Source: Microbacter sp. GSS18
GTDB lineage: Bacteria; Actinomycetota; Actinomycetes; Actinomycetales; Microbacteriaceae
Length of the DNA: 64,000 nt
Assembly: GCA_029319145.1 (NCBI GenBank)
Contig: CP119753.1
Span: forward strand, 3,286,001-3,350,000
Direction: 5' to 3'
Position 1 is the first letter of the stretch; each line of letters opens with the position of its first letter. This document shows, piece by piece, positions 47,047-55,568 of the stretch. The notes below the pieces were generated by a model that saw only the letters and a program-made list of their open reading frames with translations, searched no databases and had not been told where the DNA came from. Both the position numbers and the translations under genes were made by a program.

Positions 47047-48503
47047 CGCTCGACGCGAACCGGGCTCTGGCTGCGGGGTGGGAGGCGGGCCTACCCGCCG
47101 AGACCACCACCGTTGCCGATGACGTGGCCGCCGCGACGCCCCGCTCCCGCCGTTTCGTCCTGCTCGACGACGACCCGACGGGCACGCAGACGGTGCGCGA
47201 CGTCCCGGTGCTGACGGCGTGGGAGGACGATGACATCGCGTGGGCTCTGGACCAGGACTCGCCGGGGTTCTTCATCCTCACGAACACCCGCGCGCTGCAG
47301 CCCGACGCGGCGGCGGCCCGGATCCGCGAGATCGTCACCGCCGGTCTTCGGGTCGCGCAGCAGCGCGGTATCCGGCTCGTGTTCGCCAGCCGAGGCGACT
47401 CGACGCTGCGCGGACACTTCCCGCTCGAGACGGATGTCATCACGGACGCACTGCGAGACGCCGGTCGCGTCGTCGACGCCGTGGTCATGACGCCCGCCTA
47501 CATCGAAGCCGGCCGTGTGACCCTCGACGGCATCCACTGGCTGCGACAGAAGGACGGCTCGCTGCTCCCGGCAGCCCGGAGCGAATTCGCGCGGGACGCG
47601 ACCTTCGGATACCGCTCCTCGAGTCTCGCCGCGTGGGTCGAGGAGAAGAGCGACGGGCGCATCCCCGCCGGCTCGGTGCGCGTGATCTCCCTCGACGAGA
47701 TCCGGGGAGCGGACACGTCCCTCACGGGCGTGCTTCAGGAATCGGCGGACGGCCGGGTCGTGGTCGTCGATGCCGTGGCCGACAGCGACCAGCGCGCCGT
47801 CGCGGTGGCAGCGCTGGCGGCGGAGGCGGCCGGCACCGAGATCGTCTACCGCGTCGGGCCGTCCTTCGCGCGGGCCGGACTCGGCCAGGACTCGTGCGCA
47901 CCGATCCCCGACGAGAAGCTGGCCCGCATCGCGCCGCACGGCTCGGCGCACGGCCTGGTCGCCGTGGGGTCGCACGTGCCCATGACCACCCGGCAGCTGG
48001 ACGACCTGCTCGGCGCCCGCGAGCACGCGCTCTTCGAGCTCGATGTCGAGCGGGTCCTCTCCGACGCCGGGGAGGCCTACCTCGACGACGTGGCCATTCG
48101 GGCGGCGGATGCGCTGAGGACGAGTCTGGTCGTCGTGCGCACGAGCCGCGCGCTGCGCACCGGCGCCGATGCCGCCGAGAGCCTGGCGATCGCCACGAAG
48201 GTCAGCGCCGCCCTGGTGCACACGGTCCGCGCGATCGTGGCCCGGCAGCGACCCGCCTTCGTGCTCGCCAAGGGCGGCATCACCTCCTCCGACATCGCCA
48301 CCGATGCGCTCGGCATCCGCCGCGCGTTCGTGCGCGGTCCGCTCCTGCCCGGCATCGTCTCGCTGTGGGAGGCCGCGGGCCCGGCATCCGGGCTGGCATA
48401 CATCGTGTTCGCCGGCAACGTCGGCTCGGATACCGGGCTGACCGACGTCGTCGAGCGCCTCGAGCCGGCCCCAGGCGGCGCCGGCCTCACGAAGGAAGGC
48501 TGA
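47043..48503 (+). CDS. Four-carbon acid sugar kinase (OtnK/DUF1537 family)
   Basis: A 486-residue kinase of the DUF1537 family, whose members phosphorylate 3-oxo-tetronates or erythronate/threonate-type C4 acids. The N-terminal domain has VLLDDDPTGTQTVRDVPVLT, SRGDSTLRGHFPLE and TPAYIEAGRVTLDGIHW, all strong family signatures. The C-terminal ATP domain has VLAKGGITSSDIATDAL and VFAGNVGSDTGLTDVV. Length is slightly above the common ~420. It overlaps the FAD protein by four bases and precedes a DenD-like dehydrogenase by two bases. The usual third partner, the decarboxylating OtnC aldolase, is not beside it. Confidence 0.88.
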   Translation: MTLDANRALAAGWEAGLPAETTTVADDVAAATPRSRRFVLLDDDPTGTQTVRDVPVLTAWEDDDIAWALDQDSPGFFILTNTRALQPDAAAARIREIVTAGLRVAQQRGIRLVFASRGDSTLRGHFPLETDVITDALRDAGRVVDAVVMTPAYIEAGRVTLDGIHWLRQKDGSLLPAARSEFARDATFGYRSSSLAAWVEEKSDGRIPAGSVRVISLDEIRGADTSLTGVLQESADGRVVVVDAVADSDQRAVAVAALAAEAAGTEIVYRVGPSFARAGLGQDSCAPIPDEKLARIAPHGSAHGLVAVGSHVPMTTRQLDDLLGAREHALFELDVERVLSDAGEAYLDDVAIRAADALRTSLVVVRTSRALRTGADAAESLAIATKVSAALVHTVRAIVARQRPAFVLAKGGITSSDIATDALGIRRAFVRGPLLPGIVSLWEAAGPASGLAYIVFAGNVGSDTGLTDVVERLEPAPGGAGLTKEG

Positions 48504-48505
48504 GC

Positions 48506-49486
48506 ATGAGAGTCCTGATCACCGGAGGCGCAGGCTTCCTGGGCACCCTCCTCGCGCGACAGCTGCTGCGGGATGGACTCGGTCCGGCCGGCTCCGACCG
48601 TCGGGCGGTCGATGAGCTGCTGCTCGCGGACCTGTTCCCCCCGCACGCGTCGCTTGCGGACGAGCCGCGCGTCACCGCGCTCACCGGTGAGCTGGAGGGG
48701 ACGCTCGCCGATGCCGGCCCCGTCGATGTGGTGTTCCACCTCGCTGGCGTGGTGTCCAGCGCGGCGGAAGCGGACTTCGATCTCGGACTGCGCACGAACC
48801 TCGACGGGACGCGCGCGCTGCTGGAGTGGGCGCGGCACGGCGAGAACACCCCCGTGCTCGTCTTCACCAGTTCGCTCGCCGTCTTCGGCGCCGACCCTGC
48901 CATCGGCGCCGTGGGGGTCGTCACCGACGACACGCTCCCGCGTCCGCAGTCCAGCTACGGCACCCAGAAGTTCATCGGTGAACAGCTCGTGGCGGACTAC
49001 ACCCGCGTCGGCTTCGTGCAGGGCCGGAGCGTTCGCCTGATGACGGTCTCGGTGCGCCCCGGGCGCCCCAACGCAGCGGCGTCGAGCTTCTTGTCGGGCA
49101 TCATCCGCGAGCCCCTCGCCGGCGAGCGGGCCAATTGCCCGGTGCCGGCCGGCACCGCGGTCGCGCTGTCCTCGCCCACGCGCACGATCGCGGGGATCAT
49201 CCGGGCCGCCGAGGCGAGCGACGCGGACTGGGGCAGCAGGACGGCCATGAACCTCCCGGCCATCACCACCACGCCGGCGAAGATGCTCGCCGCGCTCGAC
49301 CGGGTCGCCGGCCGCGATCTGAGCAGCCTCGTGGACTGGGACGAGCAGCCGGATGTCGCCGCGATCGTCCGCAGCTGGCCGGCGGAGTTCGTCACCGACC
49401 GTGCGACGTCGCTCGGACTCGGCCCGGACGCCGACGTCGACGAGATCGTCCAGGAGTACATCGCCACGCTCACGCCGCGCCACTGA
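48506..49486 (+). CDS. denD: NAD-dependent epimerase/dehydratase-fold dehydrogenase, DenD-like (D-erythronate dehydrogenase)
   Basis: A 326-residue extended SDR. The N-terminal VLITGGAGFLGTLLARQLL binds NAD, FHLAGVVSSAAEADFDLGLRTN follows, FTSSLAVFG gives the catalytic Ser, and SSYGTQKFIGEQLV the Tyr/Lys pair. The size and the pairing with an OtnK-type kinase match DenD, which oxidises D-erythronate to the 3-oxo acid that OtnK then phosphorylates. GAAGGAAGG precedes the ATG at 48506. It ends the three-gene operon; the following 409 bases hold only a possible gene remnant and a terminator. Confidence 0.82.
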   Translation: MRVLITGGAGFLGTLLARQLLRDGLGPAGSDRRAVDELLLADLFPPHASLADEPRVTALTGELEGTLADAGPVDVVFHLAGVVSSAAEADFDLGLRTNLDGTRALLEWARHGENTPVLVFTSSLAVFGADPAIGAVGVVTDDTLPRPQSSYGTQKFIGEQLVADYTRVGFVQGRSVRLMTVSVRPGRPNAAASSFLSGIIREPLAGERANCPVPAGTAVALSSPTRTIAGIIRAAEASDADWGSRTAMNLPAITTTPAKMLAALDRVAGRDLSSLVDWDEQPDVAAIVRSWPAEFVTDRATSLGLGPDADVDEIVQEYIATLTPRH

Positions 49487-49616
49487 GCGGGGCGGGTGGA
49501 GCCGGCGCCCGCGTGCGACGGCTCGGCGCCGTCGGAGGCCGCGCAGAGACTCTGCGGAGCGCCCGTCGTCCATGCCCCGGGCCTGCGGGCCGGGACAGCG
49601 CGGGCTCGTCCGGAGA

Positions 49617-49823
49617 TCAGTCCCGGTGCACGCGGAAGACGGGGTAGCGCTCCGCGATGGCGGCGAAGTCCGCCGGTCCCGCCGTTCTCTCGAGCCCGAA
49701 GTACGTCCTGGCCTGCGTCCGCGCCGACCCCTCGCCGCCGCGACGGGCCGACTGGCGAAGGTAGGCGGCGAGTACGGGGGCCGCGCTCGCCGACGGGCAC
49801 CTCTTCGAGGTGGACCCGGGTCG
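49617..49823 (-). pseudogene. Possible C-terminal gene remnant
   Basis: On the minus strand a frame ending at 49617-49619 reads like a protein tail: APVLAAYLRQSARRGG, then YFGLERTAGPADFAAIAERY and VFRVHRD. It has no start codon or upstream domain; further upstream it runs into a terminator hairpin and repetitive codons. The family is not recognised. It may be what is left of a gene lost between denD and the glucanase, or chance coding-like sequence. The rest of 49487-49895 shows no gene. Confidence 0.3.
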
Positions 49824-49842
49824 GCCGCCGACGCCGCAGGGT

Positions 49843-49882
49843 CGCCCGCCCGGCCAGGTGCGGAGACCTGGCCGGGCGGGCG
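49843..49882. terminator. Strong terminator hairpin downstream of the GH16 gene
   Basis: A perfect 17 bp stem (49843-49859 with 49866-49882), loop GCGGAG, 13 bases after the minus-strand GH16 stop. Confidence 0.85.
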
Positions 49883-49895
49883 CGATAGCTCGGCG

Positions 49896-52800
49896 TCAGC
49901 GGATCGGGTCGCTGCCGGTGAGCAGCTGCAGCCGATCCAGCGAGACCGTGCCCGCGGGTACGACGGCCGCGTGCTCCAGCGCCCGTGCGGACGGGCCCTT
50001 GACGCTCACCGAGTATCCGTTCACGGCTGTCAGGGTCAGACCGTCATTCGGCGCTCCCGCCGGCTGCTCCTTCGCCTTCGTCCGATCGAATGCGTCGAAG
50101 GGCAGCTCGACGAACCGCCAACCGGCGGTGTCGTCGACGAACGTCGCCGTGAACCGCTCGGCCGTGTCCGGCGCCTGGTAGACCCGGATGTAGTCCACCA
50201 GCAGCTGCTGCGGGAACTCCAGGTCCGCTCCGAGCGGACCGCCGAAGTTGCCGCCGACGGCCATGTTCATCAGCACCGTGAACGGGTGCTCGAAGACCCA
50301 CTCGTTCGGCGCCACGTCAGCCGGCGTCGCGGTGTGGAACAGGATCTCGGGTCCGCCGTCGCGCTGCACGTACCAGCGGATCTCGCCCTCCTCCCACTCG
50401 ATCGCGAACGTCAGCCACTCGCCGCTGAGGTCCTCGCCGAAGTCCTCGGTGCCGCCGTAGGCCTGCCCGCCGCTGTAGCCCGGGCCGTGGATGGTGCCGA
50501 AGATCTCGTCGGGCAGCTTGCCGACGTACTCCATGACGTCGATCTCACCCGTGTGCGGCCAGCCGACGTCGCGGAAGTCGTTGCCCAGCGTCCAGATCGC
50601 CGGCCAGATGCCGGGCTCGCCGTCCGGCATCTTGGCGCGGGCCTCGAGCCGTCCGTGCTCGAACTCGACCTTGCCCTCGGTGATCAGCCGAGCCGACGTG
50701 TACTCGCAGGGTCCGTACCAGCACTCGAGCCCGGCAGCCTCGGGGTCCTCGACCGCGCGGGTCGTGATCACCATGTTGCCCTCGCCGTCGTGCGCGGCGT
50801 TGTCGGTCGAGTCGCTGTAGTACTGCAGCTCGTCGTTGCCCCAGCCCCAGCCGCCGGTCTCGTAGGTCCAGAAGCGGGGGTCGGCGGGCGTGCCCGCCGG
50901 AGCATCGAACTCGTCGGACCACGCCAGCTCCCAGCCCGAGGGGCCGGGGTCTGCCGCACCGTTGTCGTGCACCGTGACCGTGACGGGGCTGTCGTTGCCG
51001 CGGCCGTGGAACCACATGCCGAGGCCGTCGGCGCTCGACCAGTCCTGCGGCTGCGCGAGCGAGCGCTCGAAACCGCCGCCACCGGCGATGTCCAGCACGT
51101 TCTCGAACGAGTCCTGCGCCGCGTAGGCGTCCGGGTCGGATGCCGCGATCTCGCGGTCGTCCAGCCGAGCGCCGCCGACGGGACGCAGCAGCCCGATGCC
51201 GTTCTCGAAGTCCTCGAGCATGGCGGCATCCGCCTCGTCGTCGTCCAGAATGCTCACGCGTGCCAGCGCGAGCGGGTTCAGCTCGGCGCCGACCGGGTCG
51301 CTCAGCCGCACGAGGAAGGTCTCGTCGACCTCGGGCTTGGCGTCGTCGATCGTCTGAATCTCGATGATCGCGCTGCGCTCGCCGGCCGGGATCGTCGCCG
51401 TGCCCGAGGTCGGGATGTAGTCCCGGTCGGGCGTCGCGGCGGGGTCCTCGGTCGAGGTGCGGTCCACGGCCACGTCCGTGCGGTACGCGACCGTGACGTC
51501 GGTCTCGGCGGCACGCGTCAGAAGCAGCTGCACCTCGGCGGTGTCGCCCTCGCCGACCGTGAAGGTCGACCGCGCCACGTTGATCGTCACGGGACGCACC
51601 TCGGCCTCGCCGATCAGCATGAGGTCGTCGATGCGGATCGTGGGCGTCACGCGCGTCGAGGTCTGCTCGACCCCGATGCCGAACCCGTGCACCTCGGTGA
51701 GGGTGAACCCGTCGTCGGGCGCGCCGTTGCCGATGTTCTTGCGGAAGAACGAGTCGAACGGCAGCTCGATGAACTTCCATCCGGTGAAGTCGTCGGCGAA
51801 GCGCGCCGAGAACCGCTCGGCGTCGTCGACGGTGGAGCCCGGCGCGCGGTTGTCGAGCACGTCGACGAACATCGGGGCGCCGGAGTTGGAGCCGCGCATC
51901 CAGAACCCGAATGCGTTGTGCGCGCTCCAGTCCTGCGTCTCCCATGTCTCGCCGTCCGACGTGAAGTCGTCGATCACGACTGCCCACGAGGAGGTGTCGA
52001 GGCCGATCTCGAGGGCGTCGTTGCCGGCGGCGGTCTCGGGGACGGTGTCGTCGGCGACGCGGCCGAACGTGGGGATGTTGCCGGCCCCTGCGACGGCGAA
52101 CCATCCGAGCGCAGGCACGTCGGCGGGGTCGCCCAGGATGAGCTCGGACTCGAAGTCCTCGATCACGACACCGGGCTCGCTCGGACCGGTCGGGTCGCCG
52201 GCGTCGTCGTCGCGGATCGTGACGGTCGCGGTGGCGGCGCCGAGGTTCGCGCCGGAGGGCGCGGACAGCGTCACCGAGAACGTGCGGTTGCCGTCGGCGA
52301 CGTCGTTGCCGATCGTGGGCACGACGATGTCGACGCTCGTGTCGCCGGCCGGGATCGTGGCCGTGCCCGACGTGGCGTCGTAGTCCGTGCCCGACGCGGC
52401 GGTCCCATCGGACGTGGTGAAGTCGACGGTCACGTCAGCGGCCGCCGCGCGGTTGAGCGCCACCGGGATGACGGCATCCGACCCTTCGGTCGCGTTGACC
52501 TCGGTGGCCTGCACACCTACAGAGGGTGCGACCTCGGCGCCGGCGTAGAGGCCGATGTCGTCGAGCTTGAGCACGCCCGCGCCGCTGTTCGCGGGGAAGA
52601 GGATGCCGCGCACGAACGTCAGGTCGAGGCTGCCGTCGTCGGGGGCGCCGGCGTCCTGGTAGTCGGTGGCGCGCGTGAAGTCCCCGAACGGCACCTGGAC
52701 CAGGCGCCAGCCGGCATCGCCCACGGGGATCACCGTGTCGTAGCGGTCGGTGACTCCCGGGTCGGCGCTGATCGCGTCGAGCAGCTCGATCTGGACGGTG

Positions 52801-53168
52801 CCACCCTGGCCGTCGCCGTAGACCCAGAACTGGACCCCGTCGTACGCCGACCAGTCCTGCGCGGGCTGGCCGCCGGCGTACTCGAAGCCGATCCCGCCGT
52901 AGCCGTTGGGGCCCGCCAGGTCGAAGCCGTACGAGAGCAGGTGGGTGTTGGCGTCGGCGTCGGGTGTCGGGATGCCGGCATCCGCGTAGGTCTGGACGCC
53001 GGCTCCGGCATCACCCCACTGGATGTGGCTGGATGTCCCGCCTTCGAAGTCGAACAGCACGGTCTCGGTCTCGGCCGCGCTCGCGGCAGTGGTGGTCAGG
53101 GCGGTCGCCGCCAGTGCGGCTGTGGCGGCGATCGCTGCGGATCGGCGGAGCGGTGGTGCTTTTCTCAC
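49896..53168 (-). CDS. Secreted GH16 endo-beta-glucanase (laminarinase-like) with Calx-beta and jelly-roll modules
   Basis: A 1090-residue secreted enzyme. Signal peptide ~1-31. Module A (35-210) is a CBM11/CIA30-like jelly roll (DWSAYDGVQFWVYGDG, GWRLVQVPFGDF). Residues 215-322 are a Calx-beta-like repeat (SGTDYDATSGTATIPAGD). Module B (335-520) is a second jelly roll, and 525-645 a second Calx-beta-like repeat. Then comes a third jelly roll whose first half (650-742) and second half (1000-1086) flank the GH16 domain (745-997). The catalytic motif GEIDVMEYVG holds Glu875, Asp877 and Glu880. The substrate is probably beta-1,3- or mixed-linked glucan. Two CelR/CebR-type boxes lie in the leader, so repression lifted by gluco-oligosaccharides is likely. 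Confidence 0.92.
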   Translation of the reverse strand: MRKAPPLRRSAAIAATAALAATALTTTAASAAETETVLFDFEGGTSSHIQWGDAGAGVQTYADAGIPTPDADANTHLLSYGFDLAGPNGYGGIGFEYAGGQPAQDWSAYDGVQFWVYGDGQGGTVQIELLDAISADPGVTDRYDTVIPVGDAGWRLVQVPFGDFTRATDYQDAGAPDDGSLDLTFVRGILFPANSGAGVLKLDDIGLYAGAEVAPSVGVQATEVNATEGSDAVIPVALNRAAAADVTVDFTTSDGTAASGTDYDATSGTATIPAGDTSVDIVVPTIGNDVADGNRTFSVTLSAPSGANLGAATATVTIRDDDAGDPTGPSEPGVVIEDFESELILGDPADVPALGWFAVAGAGNIPTFGRVADDTVPETAAGNDALEIGLDTSSWAVVIDDFTSDGETWETQDWSAHNAFGFWMRGSNSGAPMFVDVLDNRAPGSTVDDAERFSARFADDFTGWKFIELPFDSFFRKNIGNGAPDDGFTLTEVHGFGIGVEQTSTRVTPTIRIDDLMLIGEAEVRPVTINVARSTFTVGEGDTAEVQLLLTRAAETDVTVAYRTDVAVDRTSTEDPAATPDRDYIPTSGTATIPAGERSAIIEIQTIDDAKPEVDETFLVRLSDPVGAELNPLALARVSILDDDEADAAMLEDFENGIGLLRPVGGARLDDREIAASDPDAYAAQDSFENVLDIAGGGGFERSLAQPQDWSSADGLGMWFHGRGNDSPVTVTVHDNGAADPGPSGWELAWSDEFDAPAGTPADPRFWTYETGGWGWGNDELQYYSDSTDNAAHDGEGNMVITTRAVEDPEAAGLECWYGPCEYTSARLITEGKVEFEHGRLEARAKMPDGEPGIWPAIWTLGNDFRDVGWPHTGEIDVMEYVGKLPDEIFGTIHGPGYSGGQAYGGTEDFGEDLSGEWLTFAIEWEEGEIRWYVQRDGGPEILFHTATPADVAPNEWVFEHPFTVLMNMAVGGNFGGPLGADLEFPQQLLVDYIRVYQAPDTAERFTATFVDDTAGWRFVELPFDAFDRTKAKEQPAGAPNDGLTLTAVNGYSVSVKGPSARALEHAAVVPAGTVSLDRLQLLTGSDPIR

Positions 53169-53206
53169 GGACTTCCTCGTCTGGTGTCATCATCATCGGT
53201 GACCTA

Positions 53207-53220
53207 TGGGAGCGCTCCCA
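53207..53220. promoter_or_regulatory. CelR/CebR-type operator, perfect box
   Basis: TGGGAGCGCTCCCA, identical to the known 14-base CelR/CebR site for cellulose/beta-glucoside genes in actinomycetes. It lies within the leader of the GH16 transcript. Confidence 0.85.
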
Positions 53221-53239
53221 TGACTAGGCGAGGAATCCG

Positions 53240-53253
53240 TGGGAGCGCTCTCA
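53240..53253. promoter_or_regulatory. CelR/CebR-type operator, second box
   Basis: TGGGAGCGCTCTCA, one mismatch from the perfect box, centred 33 bp from it (about three helical turns) and ~7 bases downstream of the predicted transcript start. Confidence 0.75.
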
Positions 53254-53266
53254 CGGGATTCCGGTA

Positions 53267-53296
53267 ATGCTAGACACCGCAGAAGGGTGATGTCAA
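53267..53296 (-). promoter_or_regulatory. Promoter of the GH16 glucanase gene
   Basis: On the minus strand TTGACA (53296-53291), an 18-base spacer and TAGCAT (53272-53267). Both boxes are near consensus, and the operators lie just downstream. The remaining ~200 bases to the GntR gene hold short GC-rich repeats and no gene. Confidence 0.7.
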
Positions 53297-53478
53297 CGAC
53301 AAGATGTCGGAGCGAGCGCCCGCAGTGCCCGGGCTGCCGCGATCACGCCCGGCTTGCGATGGCGAGCATCCCGGCGATCGCCGGCTCGCCGGCCGGACGT
53401 GGACGGGCGAGCCGCATGAGCGAACTCGGCGATGCGACTCCCGCGCATCCGTGGCCGACGGACGTTGCCCGCGACCGG

Positions 53479-53502
53479 GACTCCCGCTCCGCCTGCGGAG
53501 TC
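53479..53502 (-). terminator. Possible terminator of the GntR gene
   Basis: GACTC and GAGTC arms with adjoining GC pairs (one bulge) around a short loop, immediately after the minus-strand stop at 53505. Confidence 0.45.
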
Positions 53503-53504
53503 GA

Positions 53505-54248
53505 TCAGCGAATGCCCACGTAGAACCGGGACTGGTCGGTGCGGTGCAGTGCGCTGTACCGCTCGAACGGGGTCCCGTCGGCATCCCACGCGACGGACTC
53601 GATTGCGAGCACCGGCTGTCCGGGCTCGAGCTCGAGCAGCTCGGCGTCCTCAGGGCTCGGGACGACGGCGCTGATCCAACGGTCGGCGCCGTGGGGCTGA
53701 ACACCGAAGTGTCGCCTGAGGTGCTCGTACAGGGAGCGGTTCTCGAGATTCGCGCGCACCAGGCCCGGGAACCGTTCGTAGGGGAGCACGGTGTCCACGA
53801 GCAGCCAGGGTGTGCCGTCGACATGCCTCAGTCGTCGCAATCTGATCACGCGGCCGCCCTCATCGATGTGCAGCGCGCGCGCGTCGCCGGCGTCGGCGAC
53901 CCCGATCTCGAAGTCGAGGACGCGGGTCATGACGCTTCGGCCCGTCGCGGTCAGGTCGTCCGATGACCCCGTGTTGGACCCGATGAAGCTGAGTTCGGAT
54001 CGCTGCGGGGCTACGAAGGATCCGCGTGCCCGCACCTTGTAGATCAGGCCGGCGCGGACGAGATCCGCGAGCGCCTCGCGGACGACCGTGCGCGAGACGC
54101 GATACCGATCGATCAGCTCCGACTCCGACGGCAGTGCCTGATCGGCCCGCAGGCGCCCCGATTCGATCTCGTCGCGCAGTCGACGCGCCAGCTGCTGCCA
54201 CAGCGGCGTATCCGCGTCGCGATCCAGGGTGCCGGTAGATGCGTGCAT
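53505..54248 (-). CDS. GntR-family regulator with UTRA domain, probable regulator of the adjacent sugar operon
   Basis: A 247-residue HutC-type regulator. The N-terminal winged helix-turn-helix includes PLWQQLARRLRDEIESG, ALPSESELIDRYRVSRTVVREAL and GLIYKVRARGSFVAP. The C-terminal UTRA ligand domain includes VADAGDARALHIDEGGRVIRLRRLRHVDGTPW and the ending IESVAWDADGTPFERYSALHR, which is very typical. GGGGAGG precedes the ATG. It is divergent from the ABC-transporter operon, whose promoter carries several symmetric elements, so it likely senses a phosphorylated intermediate of that pathway. Confidence 0.9.
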   Translation of the reverse strand: MHASTGTLDRDADTPLWQQLARRLRDEIESGRLRADQALPSESELIDRYRVSRTVVREALADLVRAGLIYKVRARGSFVAPQRSELSFIGSNTGSSDDLTATGRSVMTRVLDFEIGVADAGDARALHIDEGGRVIRLRRLRHVDGTPWLLVDTVLPYERFPGLVRANLENRSLYEHLRRHFGVQPHGADRWISAVVPSPEDAELLELEPGQPVLAIESVAWDADGTPFERYSALHRTDQSRFYVGIR

Positions 54249-54295
54249 CGGAATATTCCTCCCCTCGGATCGGCGGCGAGCTGATCAGAGCGTAT

Positions 54296-54381
54296 CAACG
54301 CTCGTTGTTGACAAGCCGGAGCGCTCGTCCCTATCTTAGTCATCACTGACTTGTAATGACAGGTTGGTTGTGACAGGTTGG
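54296..54381. promoter_or_regulatory. Operator elements in the GntR/ABC divergent region
   Basis: Three patterns surround the promoter. CAACG-CT-CGTTG (54296-54307) abuts the -35. GTCAT...ATGAC (54339-54360) covers the expected transcript start. TGACAGGTTGG is directly repeated at 54357-54367 and 54371-54381 with a 14-base period. One or more may bind the GntR regulator. Confidence 0.5.
54308..54337 (+). promoter_or_regulatory. Strong promoter of the ABC-transporter/catabolic operon
   Basis: TTGACA (54308-54313), 18-base spacer, TATCTT (54332-54337). This is one of the best promoter matches in the window. The leader is ~108 bases. Confidence 0.7.
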
Positions 54382-54451
54382 ATGGCGCATCGACGCATCA
54401 GATGCCCACATCCCGCAGATCGCGAAGAAGCGAACACAGGAGGCAAACACA

Positions 54452-55534
54452 ATGAAGTTGTTCAAGAGCGGCCGCATCGCATCGGCCCTGGCGGCCACAG
54501 CCGCCGCCGCCCTGCTGCTGGCCGGCTGTGCCGGCAGTCCCCAGGCGGGCTCCGACGGGGCCGCCGAGCCGGAAGGGCTGTCGATCGCGCTGTCCAACGG
54601 ATTCGTCAACGGCTGGCGGCTGACCCTCATCGACAAGTTCGAGACCGAGGCCGAGAAGCTCAAGGACGAGGGCATCGTCTCCGACTACACCGTCGTGAAC
54701 GCGCCGGGCGAGAACAGCGCGACCGAGCAGGCCTCGCAGATCCGCAGCCTGATGCTCCAGAACCCGGACGTGCTGATGGTGATCCCGGCATCCTCCACCG
54801 CGCTCATCCCCGCCGTGGAAGAGGCATGCTCCGCCGGGATCAACGTGATCATCCTGGACGCCGACATGGACACGAGCTGCGGCACGGTCGTGCGCAACGA
54901 CTACGGGCAGTGGGGTGCCGACTCGCTCCTTCCCGCACTCGACGCGATCGGCGGCCAAGGCGACATCGTGCTCAATCGCGGTGTCATCGGCTCGCAGCCC
55001 GACGAGGCGTTCTACGCCCGGCAGCAGGAGATCCTCGCCGACTATCCCGACGTGGATGTGGTCGCCGAGGTGAACGGCTACTGCGACTCCGCGACGGCGC
55101 AGAAGGAGATCGTCGCGATCATCGGATCGCTGCCCGAGATCGCCGCGGTCCCCGGGTGCATCGGCGGAATGGGCATCGTGCAGGCCTTCGAGTCGGCCGA
55201 TCGCGAGATCCCGGTCGTCGTGTTCGACACCGACGGCAAGTCGCTCGCGTTCTGGCAGGAGAGCGGCATCGACAACGGTTCGTTCGCGGCGCTGACCGAC
55301 CCGGGCCAGGTCGTCGCGGCGCTCTATGTCGCGCTCGTCAAGGAGAGCGGAGACGAGGTGCCCGGTCAGGTCGTCCTCCCGCTCGTGCAGGTCACCCAGG
55401 ACAACCTCGACTACTGGGTCGACGCGCTGAACGCCGACGAGTACGCCGCCAACGCCTGGGACGAGGAGTCCACCGACGCCGCGATCGCCGCGATCCTCGC
55501 CGGCGACCAGGTCGAGGTCCCGGCCCTTCCGTAG
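54452..55534 (+). CDS. Sugar ABC transporter substrate-binding lipoprotein
   Basis: A 360-residue lipoprotein with lipobox LLAGC (lipidated Cys26) after a basic, hydrophobic signal. The mature protein has the two-lobed type-I sugar-binding fold of the RbsB/XylF group: LSIALSNGFVNGWRLTLIDKFETEA in lobe one, VIPASSTALIPAVEEACSAGINVIILDAD, and VFDTDGKSLAFWQESGIDNGSFAALTDPGQV in lobe two. The binding residues do not look like LsrB (AI-2) or RbsB, so the ligand is open; a polyol or deoxy-sugar would suit the linked enzymes. AGGAGG precedes the ATG. It is the first gene of the operon. Confidence 0.9.
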   Translation: MKLFKSGRIASALAATAAAALLLAGCAGSPQAGSDGAAEPEGLSIALSNGFVNGWRLTLIDKFETEAEKLKDEGIVSDYTVVNAPGENSATEQASQIRSLMLQNPDVLMVIPASSTALIPAVEEACSAGINVIILDADMDTSCGTVVRNDYGQWGADSLLPALDAIGGQGDIVLNRGVIGSQPDEAFYARQQEILADYPDVDVVAEVNGYCDSATAQKEIVAIIGSLPEIAAVPGCIGGMGIVQAFESADREIPVVVFDTDGKSLAFWQESGIDNGSFAALTDPGQVVAALYVALVKESGDEVPGQVVLPLVQVTQDNLDYWVDALNADEYAANAWDEESTDAAIAAILAGDQVEVPALP

Positions 55535-55568
55535 CCTCACCGCCCACCGGTTCGAAGGAGAACGTCTG

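Noticed and set aside
49353..53267. A 1304-codon plus-strand frame antisense to the GH16 gene
   Set aside because: The opposite strand encodes clear domains with a signal peptide, promoter and operators. The antisense translation is low-complexity.
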